Assembly: GCA_030267565.1 (NCBI GenBank)
Contig: BRXU01000009.1
Span: 1,448,001 to 1,512,000 of the forward strand
Direction: 5' to 3'
DNA length: 64,000 bases
Source of the DNA: Pleodorina starrii
Lineage: Eukaryota; Chlorophyta; Chlorophyceae; Chlamydomonadales; Volvocaceae
In this document: one piece after another, positions 56,583-64,000 of the stretch
Numbering within the stretch: the stretch's first letter is position 1
Layout of the letters: the number at the start of each line of letters is the position of its first letter
Notes under the pieces: model-generated
Told to the model about the DNA's origin: nothing
What the model saw: only the letters and a program-made list of their open reading frames with translations
The model's database searches: none
Position numbers and translations under genes: made by a program

Positions 56583-57668
56583 TCATTGTCTCCGCTTCAT
56601 GCTCGAGCCCACGATCGCCTTACCCTTGGTCTTACACGCGGTCCATGACACTTCAAGCGCGCTCCATCAGCGCAACACTGCAGTCCGTGAATGAAAGCTT
56701 GCTGTATGAAACACCCTGAGCAGGCCTGACCGTCACACGGTCCAGCAAATGCGCGCCACGGCGCGCGTACTACCGTGGAGCACATCCGCCGCTGAAACCG
56801 CCGCTCGTGAGAAGCCTCTCGGAGCACGCTAACTACAAGGTGGTTTTCGGCGGCAAGAAAACCCCCACAGTATCATCGCACATCGCCGTTCGTTGCAGTG
56901 TCCTCACACCAGTCCGCCCCGTCCCCACGCACACACTCTCTTGGCTCCCGTCCCTACAAAGAGTCACTCGCCTAGGCTGTTGCATGCACTTGGGCTCTCG
57001 CTCTCAGAGCCCTACCCCTCCGCCCACGCCGGAATCTTAGAAATAACCCCCCCCCCCATGTAAAATTCCTGCTAATTTCAAATCTCTTCGCCAGTTCTGC
57101 ACCTGCACGTCCAATTCGGGTCGGCAGCTAAATCACCCTACTGAACACCGGCGGCGGCGGCGGCGTGCATCCAGCCATCCTACCTGAAAAAATGTTATTG
57201 CTCCTGCTGCTGCGCCCACCATGCCCATGCGCTACTCGCTGTGATACGAGCAATCAGTGCACGACCGCGCACCAATCGGATCAGATAACGCAAACCAGCA
57301 AAGCACACACGTTTCCGCGATAAGAACTCCTTGCCCGTGTAGCTCTTAATGGTAAGCCCAACCTGAAGCTCCTTGGCAGCGCTAGCACGAAGTTCGCTTC
57401 CTTAATTGTCGGTCGTCCGCCCATGCCCGTGGGGCCAAATGATCGTGCAGCTGCATCCGGCGCCGACCTCTGCACGCCTTAAGAAACCCTTCCATCCATC
57501 CATCCCTTCACTCTATAATCCCGGTATACAACACACGTGTTGCCCAGTCCGGCCATCAATACACGCCCACCCAGTCTCTTCATGGTCGCCCATAAAAGCA
57601 CCTCCAATGCGTCTCCCGTACTCGGCCAGGGCCGCATGGCGTCCTGGCTCCCTCCGGAGCCCCCGGAC

Positions 57669-60600
57669 TTACAACACGTCCATCTCCACCGTCGTCTTTG
57701 GCATGGCAATCCGGAGCCCGGGCATCAGCCGCTCCGTCACGTCCTCCCAAACGGTGCCGTGCGGAAGCCCGATGCGCAGCCGCCACAGCCCCTGCAGCGC
57801 CGCCAACGCCACGAAGGCCTGACCGGCCAGCAGTGCATCATGCACCCGGCCGGCGTGGTCCCGCCCGCCCTCCGCGACGCTGCCAGAGCCGTCGCCCCCG
57901 CCACCGCTCTGATCCTTCGCAGCAGCGCCGCCGGCACCCGAAGTCGAAGGACCCGCGCCCGGACCCACGCCCGCGGCAAAGCTCAAAGCACTGACGTCAC
58001 TGCCACTGTCCGCGTCGCCGTCGTCAGCACCATCGTCCTCTCCCTCCTCTTCTGCGTCGTAAAAGAGCGTCGGCGTATCGAAGGAAAGCGTCAGGTCCGT
58101 GAGCTGCGTAAGGCCCGACAGGACACCCAGGACGGCTGCCAGATCGGTACCGGCAGCATCCGCCTCCGCCTCCTCGTCACCGCCGCCGGCCGCGGCCCCA
58201 TCGGCACCGGGCTCGCCGCCTGCAGTCCCACCGCCGCCGCTGCCGGTCTGCTGCCCGGCATTGGCCTCCTCCGTGGCTTGAGCCAGCGACGGTGCCGCAG
58301 AGCTCGCGCCACCTGCGGCTCCGCCGCCCAGCTGCACCGGCGAGTCCTCCTCCGTGCTAAGGTACGCGTCGCTGTCGTCGTCGCTGTCCGAGACCTGCAC
58401 TGCCGCCGAGCCGGACGTTGCCGTGGCCTTGGTGCCGGCGAGCGCCCGCGACGACGAGCCGCCGGCGCGGGATGCAGTGGACGAGGCCGGCGGCGGCTCG
58501 AGCGAGGCGGCGTCGATTTGCAGTGAGCGCAGGCACTTGAGGCCCAACAGCGCAGACATCTGCAAGAACGGAAACAAAGCGGACAGCCAAAAGCGCGGCT
58601 TGAGCTCAAGACCCAAGCCGTAAGCCACCCCCCGCGCGGCCCTGAACCATTTCGAAACTCGTTTCAGTCTTCCATGCCACGAATCCGTCAGCTGCTCCAG
58701 CCGGCTGCTTGCAAAATAACCTAAACATAAAACCTAAATCGGTAATCGTACACTCGCCCGCCCCGCACGCAGCAACCCAGACGGCCCACATGCTCTGCTG
58801 CCCCGTCCCGCCCCGCGCCACGCCCCATACCTGACGCGCCGACCACCAGCCAGGCGCCACGGGGTGGCTGCAGTCCAGGATAAGGCCTCGCAGGCAGGGG
58901 AAGCTGGGTAGCAGCTCCGACAGGCGCGTGGTGGTGGTGGTGCCGCCCAGGCGTAGGTCCTCCAACCGCGAGGCGCGGCGAAACACCATCAGGTCGGGCG
59001 CCTCGCAGTCAAACAGCCACAGGTGAGTCAGCGTCGACAGCTCAGGCAGTAGCGCCAGCGCGGCGGCCGAGTCGGGGGCCTCGCCCGGCGGCGGCGGCGG
59101 GCAGCCCGGGATGATGACCTTTTTGAGCGTCAGCTGCAGCAGCTTGGGCGGAAGCGCCGGCGGCGGCACGGCCATGGGGCAGGGCACCTCGCCGGTGAAG
59201 CGCAGGTAGAGGGGCCGCAGCTCCAGGTGCTCCATGTTGGACAGCGCGCGGAGGCCCTGCGGGGGTGAGCGGGGCGGGGGACTTGAACAGACGGAGGCCG
59301 GGAAGGCGAGGCGGCGGGGAATTGAGGTGACGCGCAGGGGTGAGAGGAGGCGGGTGAGCGGGGTGCAATGGATAGACAGCGGCGTTTGGCGGGGACTCGG
59401 AGCTGCGGAAAGCAATGAAGGCAACCCATCGTCTCAGCATCCACCGGATGCGCGACAACCGCCACAGGCGCACCTCGATCGCTGTGGGGTCGTTGGAGGC
59501 GGCCGGCAGGGTGTCGTAGAGCGCGAGGTACTCCAGGGATGGCATTCCAGCGGGAATGCGGGAGAGCCAGCCCCGGGACATCCACGTAGCGGGCCTGTCC
59601 AAGCACGATCACGCGCGCAGCGGAGAGGGCGCGATTAAGGCCGTCAATACGTCGAATGAAGCATGACCCGGGGGTTATCCACGTATAGGCCGAGGCCCGT
59701 GAACGGTAACGTAACGGGGGGAGACCACCCGTCCCTGGAGGATATTGGATACGTCGAATGGACAAGAGCAGAGATGCTGCGTGGGCTCGTGTGGGCACGG
59801 AAACATGCGTGATGATGCACGTGCTGACATCCGCGATGACATGGCCATCCCGCCCCTCTCCCTTTGTTCCCCTCCCCTCTCTCTCTCATTCCGCCACCCG
59901 ACCCATATCGTCTCCTCACTTGCAGTCCTGGTCCACGTATCCGGTAATCGCCAGAGACTTGAGCTGCGTGTAGCCGCCGCCGCGCAGGTCCAACAACACA
60001 GGCGCCACGCGGGTGTCCGCGGGCGGCTGCGGCGGCTGCAGCACCTCCTCGCCGTTGAGCCCCAGCTCCGGAGCCACCATCGCCAGCTGCGTCACCATCG
60101 GCACCAGCGCAAGGTTCAGGTAGCACATGTGCGGACTCAGCGGGCCCAGCTGGAGCTGCACTGCGCGGGCTGCCAGCGGCGCCGCCGCGCCGCGACCGCC
60201 TCCACCACCACCCCCTGCACCACCGCCACCACCGCCACCGTGCTGGTTGTTCTGGTTGTTGGGATTTTGAAGTTGCAGAGCACCGCCGGCCGCCGCAGCA
60301 ACTGCGCCAGCGGGGCCGGGAGCACCTCCGCCAGCAGCCCCGCCGCCGCCCAGGTTTAGCTGCGCCATGTGGTTTAACAGTGCCGCAAACGCCGGCGGGA
60401 GATTCCCGTCAGGGGGGGCCGCATGCGCCAGGGCGGCGATCATTTGCAGTGCATGTGGCGGCATGACGGCCGGCATCATCTCGTGCTGCTGGCCCTGGTT
60501 CGGCTGCTGCTGCTGGTTGTTGTTGTAGTGCTGCTGCTGCGCGGCCTGCAGGGCCGCGTGGATGTGCGCTGCGGCCTGCAGCACCTGACCCGGCGCAGGG

Positions 60601-62976
60601 CCACCTGGGTTCTGCTGATGCATGTTGTTCATGGCGACGGCAGCAGCGGCGGCCAGGGCCTCGTCCTCGTCCTCAAGGATATCCAGACGCACGCCCAGAT
60701 GGAGATCCTCCGGCTCCGCCAGGGAGCCCTGCGGGCAAGGATGTTGCATCAGAGGTTTACGGTATGCCGGGAGAATGTCCCAAGACGGTGCCGGCAGGGC
60801 ATGAGCAGTGCAAGAGCAGTGACATTAAGACAGTGTTTGGAATAGCGCTTACCGGTTCCTTCCCTGCCGGCAACAAGCATGTTAAGAGCTATCACAAACA
60901 CTGTCTAACATTGTCTTGCAGAGGACAGCCGTCAAGAGAGCCCGGAAAATGTCGCCACGGGATGGAACGGACACAGGAAACAAAACAGCCAAGCATGCCG
61001 TTCGTTGCCTCAAGCATCGCCCAGACATCCGAACTTCGAGAATCACAACGCAAAAGCAGCGGCGGACGGAGAAAGAGAGCGTACCGTGAGCCCAAGCTCT
61101 TGCTGCAGCAGTCGGTTGTATTCAGAGAGCACCATGGGCGTCACGTCGTACGGCGGCACGTCCTCCTCATCCGCTCCGCCAGCGCCGCTGTCGCTGGGCC
61201 TGGCGTCATCATCATCGCTGTTACTACCAGCGGCCGGTCTTCGGCGGTACGGCGTTTGTGGGCGCCGGGCCCGCCCACGGCCTCGAGGCCGCTCGCGCGC
61301 CCCAGCCATCGAAACTGTTGGTAGGGCCGACGCCGACACGCTGACCGTAACGTTTACATCCATGCGTGTGACGCGCGAGCCCTTCTCGACAATCAAGACA
61401 TGAAGCCCCGGCTTCGGAGCAAGATGATCAACCGAGTCCCACGGCTCTTCCATGTCCTCGTACTCGCCGTACTGTGCTTCCTCGTCATCGTCGGCGGCGC
61501 CAGCGGCAGGAGCGTGCGCGGCCGCCGCGGCACCGCCTTCGCCGCGGGCGAGCCGACGCGCGAAGGTGAGCGCGAAGTTGGTCAGGCGCTGCGGCAGGGG
61601 CAGCGCCATGAGCTCCGGCAGCTGTTTGGCGTCTTGGGGCGGCGCGCAGCAGCGCAGACGGAGGTCGGTGAGCAGCGGGCACACGTCCAGAAGCTGGCAC
61701 AGGCGCGCGACCTGCGGCGAAAGATTACACCGGAGGGGCAGCAGCTTATCAACATACCGAGGACCGTGCGTTGCGAGGAACTCACATCCCGCTTCTCAGA
61801 TGTCCAAGCTGCATATCAGGATAGACCGGATTGCGCGCAGCCTCAGGCCTTCGCCGTCAACACTGGTCCGTGAAACGAATGCGTCTCTCGAACAGGAAAG
61901 CCGCAACCCGGCACGGACATCAGGCCAATCACCGTTCGAAATGCATGAAGTCCAAAAACGTACCTCCGGGATGCGCCACAGCGCCGAGGTGTGCCCAAAC
62001 GCCAGCGTGCGCAGCTGGGTGAGAGAGGCCGTGGCCAGCCTGACAAGCTTGTCCAGGCCGAGCAGCGTTGGCACGGCTGTGCAAAGCTCCAGAAAGGTGA
62101 GGCTGGGCAGGTGGCTCAGTGCGGTTATGTCGTCCTCCGTCAGACTGTGCGGGGCGCTTGTGAAGGCCGGGTTGCGGGAGATGACCAGAGAGGTCAGCTG
62201 CGTCAAAGGCTGGAGCGTGCTCAGCGCACCGAGGGCCATTTGCGGCTCTTGGGCCTCCCGCACGGGCAGGTGCACTTTAAGCTGCAGAAAGTGCCGGTTG
62301 CGGGCTAGGGCTGCGATGTGGCGCTCGAAGCCACGTTGCGCCTTCGCCGCCGGCTGCGTCACCTCCAGCGTCACGGCGCCATGCAGATTGGCGACAAAAC
62401 TGGGAGGGAAGAGGGGGTTTGCATTAGGGGTAAGATGAGGCAAACGCTGCCCAGTTTTGCTTGCAAGCACACCACGCCCGTTCCAGCCAGAACGGGTGAT
62501 ATCCAAAAAATGCCGATGTACATCTAACAGCGAGATCAGCGCGCCCATATTTTGTACATATACATGAAGATCATGCCTGGGCGAGACAGCCGCTGAAGCC
62601 TGGTCCTTGTGCAGCCGCCACAGGAATTTTAAAGCGGTAATCAGCGAAACCCGCAACGACCTCAGATCACCAAGTCATGACGCTATGATACTTCAGCACA
62701 CACCCCTGCCATCTTAACTCACCGAGAGCGTGTACTGTCGACAGGCTCAGTTGTGCACATGGTGCTGTCGAGGCAACTAAGGCCAAACGCCTCCCTCCAC
62801 GCGCGACAGACAGAGTAGCAAGCAACCGCAGTAGCAGCATCCACATGCTCGCTGAGGGTCTTCAAAACCGAGAGGTTGAGCAAGGCCTCGCCAGCGACAT
62901 CGCCCAGTCCCGTGCGAGAAGGCGGCAGGGGCGCCGACAGCTTGATCCCGCCGCCATGACCACCACAGCACGGCAT
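57669..62976 (-). CDS. F-box-like leucine-rich protein, 1187 aa
   Basis: Seven exons: 62976-62723, 62399-61964, 61711-61085, 60728-59920, 59594-59474, 59256-58831 and 58559-57669, phases all consistent. Residues ~25-65 (ALLNLSVLKTLSEHVDAATAVACYSVCRAWREAF) fit an F-box: hydrophobic helix, then VCRAWR. The rest alternates leucine-rich stretches (LTQLTSLVISRNP, LSHLPSLTFLELC, MPSLEYLALYD, LSTLTHLWLFD, LRGLILDCSHP, LTQLTDLTLSFD) with long low-complexity acidic, Gln/Asn-rich and Gly/Ala-rich inserts in exons 3, 4 and 7. F-box/LRR proteins give SCF ubiquitin ligases their substrate; volvocine genomes carry many of this irregular type with unknown targets. The F-box call is by eye and the SKP1-binding residues are not diagnostic. 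It is divergent from the last gene, 316 bases apart. Confidence 0.75.
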
Positions 62977-63292
62977 GGGGGATAATTGAAGTCCAGGGGT
63001 GTAGTCTAAAAGTCCGTCCTGACACGTCTGTTAAGATTTCCCACGTTTTCCTAGGTAGTAAACAAACTACGCCTTGTGGTAAGCTTGTAACATTGGGGAG
63101 TTAGAAGGACATTCGCGCACTATAACAGAATTTTTAGGATTTGAGGGAGTTGCAGAATTCTGCAGTACCGTACACACGTCTCGCGTCTTCCGGCCGACCT
63201 CTATTTTAATTTCAGACACACCCGAATGCTCCCAGATATTGCTATCGGCTTGCAATAATTTCACATTAGAACTACATTTATTTCAAGTAAAA
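62977..63292. promoter_or_regulatory. divergent promoter region, F-box-like and plastid protein genes
   Basis: 316 bases between opposite start codons, AT-richer than the flanking genes (63120-63290). No specific element is identified. Confidence 0.45.
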
Positions 63293-63849
63293 ATGCAGCT
63301 GCAAGCCTCAAGCCAGTCGTTGTGCAAGCCGGCAGGTTCGGTTCGCAGCAGCCGCCTTGTTTTTGCCCCAATTCGGTGCAATGCAACCTCTCCGCACGCT
63401 ACCCATGTGGTTACTAGCAGCGCTGCGAGCCGCATGCCGTTGACACGGCCAGCCCGGCCGGCCATGAGCAAGCCGCTGCCCTTGCGTCGACATGCGCCAG
63501 TCTGCCAGGCTGTTGCCAACGGGAAGCTCATCTCCAGCACGGAAGTGCCAGCCTTCATCCCGCGCGATGACATGATGGACCAGCTGTTCCGGTGGACCAT
63601 GATGGAGGCGGGCGAGAGCGGCCAGCGGAATTTTGGGATGCCCATGAAGATTGAGCCGGTGTACTTCGAGGATCGCCTTTGGGGCTTTAACGTCGCTATC
63701 TTCAAGGAGGGCGTGAAGTTGACGGACCTGGGCGTCATGTTCGATAAGGACGCCATTACCAAGCACGAATGGGTGGGCCGCGGCGAAGACGGCTTCCCGG
63801 TCATGGAGGGCAAGTCAGACGAGGTTAAGGGAAAGAACTTCGAGATCTG
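63293..63849 (+). CDS. plastid-targeted conserved protein, first exon (partial)
   Basis: ATG at 63293. The frame meets a stop at 63851-63853, but a strong GTGAGC donor at 63850 splits the preceding Trp codon, so the exon most likely ends at 63849 in phase 2 and the gene continues beyond the window. Residues 1-~75 are a long Ser/Arg/Ala/Pro transit peptide. The remainder is dense, well-folded sequence without repeats: STEVPAFIPRDDMMDQLFRW, NFGMPMKIEPVYFEDRLWGF, FKEGVKLTDLGVMFDKD, TKHEWVGRGEDGFPVMEGK. It has the look of a protein conserved across plants and algae. I believe I have seen related green-lineage plastid sequences but cannot name the family, so no function is given. Confidence 0.7.
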
Positions 63850-64000
63850 GTGAGCTGGGGGAAGGGCAAGGGGATGGACGCCGAGGGAAAGCTGAGAGGG
63901 GGGTTTTGAGGAGTGGAGACTGCCACGTGGTTCCGCGCACGTCGATCAGCGGCGGTGGGGCCAGCAAAGTGTCTGAGAATGACGTCGGAATGGTGACTTG
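63850..64000 (+). other. start of intron 1 of the last gene
   Basis: Begins GTGAGCTGGGG and runs to the window end without an acceptor followed by plausible coding sequence. Confidence 0.5.

Larger units (their letters stand above)
55018..57668. other. convergent 3' regions of KatG and the F-box-like gene
   Basis: No supported gene. Contains a (GGGCCC)n block at 55620-55650, hairpin-bearing repeats (55680-55823), a + strand TGTAA (55985) and a minus-strand TGTAA (56578). The GC-rich stretch 56160-56300 has Pro/Gly-biased frames only. Confidence 0.4.

Overview
The window looks like nuclear DNA of a volvocine green alga (Chlamydomonas/Gonium/Tetrabaena/Volvox relatives). The reasons are: GC-rich, Ala/Gly/Gln-rich coding sequence; many short exons with GT..AG introns that often begin GTACG or GTGAG; TGTAA (not AATAAA) polyadenylation signals; CCCTAAAA telomere-type repeats as in Chlamydomonas; and plastid-targeted proteins of the green lineage. 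There are no operons, ribosome binding sites or CRISPR arrays. Exon borders were worked out by hand. In the complete models every intron phase closes and the summed exon length is a multiple of three, but none has been checked against transcripts.

Layout, left to right. (1) 2-1396 (+), 3' part of a PELP1/RIX1-like ribosome-biogenesis protein. (2) 2048-5446 (-), plastid-targeted mTERF-like helical protein, convergent with (1). (3) 5447-9290, repeat-rich spacer with a 19-bp minisatellite between two copies of a ~120-bp block, then the long 3'UTR of NTRC. (4) 9291-15702 (-), NTRC, the plastid NADPH-thioredoxin reductase/thioredoxin fusion, with a 36-bp minisatellite in an intron. (5) 15996-24115 (+), an LRRC40 orthologue in 17 exons, head-to-head with NTRC. 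(6) 25380-28634 (+), a probable thylakoid-lumen TPR-like protein. (7) 30676-32545 (-), a RING-CH (MARCH-type) E3 ligase candidate, head-to-head with (8) 33167-35916 (+), a SENP8/DEN1-type deneddylase. (9) 37278-38297 (-), a NUDIX hydrolase. (10) 39260-42062 (-), a Tim17/Tim22/Tim23-family membrane protein with a polyQ tail. (11) 42063-48240, gene-poor and transposon-rich: a decayed Ty3/gypsy element with two LTR-like copies, a LINE endonuclease fragment and tandem repeats. (12) 48531-55017 (+), a complete catalase-peroxidase (KatG) with a signal peptide. (13) 57669-62976 (-), a 1187-aa F-box-like/LRR protein. (14) 63293 to the window end (+), first exon of a plastid-targeted conserved protein.

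Neighbouring genes are mostly unrelated, as is normal for a eukaryotic nuclear locus. Three loose themes can be drawn: plastid redox and photosynthesis (NTRC, lumen protein, last gene), ubiquitin-like control (RING-CH, SENP8, F-box-like) and peroxide removal (NTRC, KatG).

The most unusual items are the secreted KatG, whose two homologous halves carry cysteines at matching positions and whose start lies just downstream of a retrotransposon LTR, and a dispersed 12-bp palindrome-like motif GACCCNNGGGTC. That motif recurs in introns, spacers and coding sequence and appears to have seeded two separate minisatellites. I found no clear evidence for a wholly new multi-gene system.
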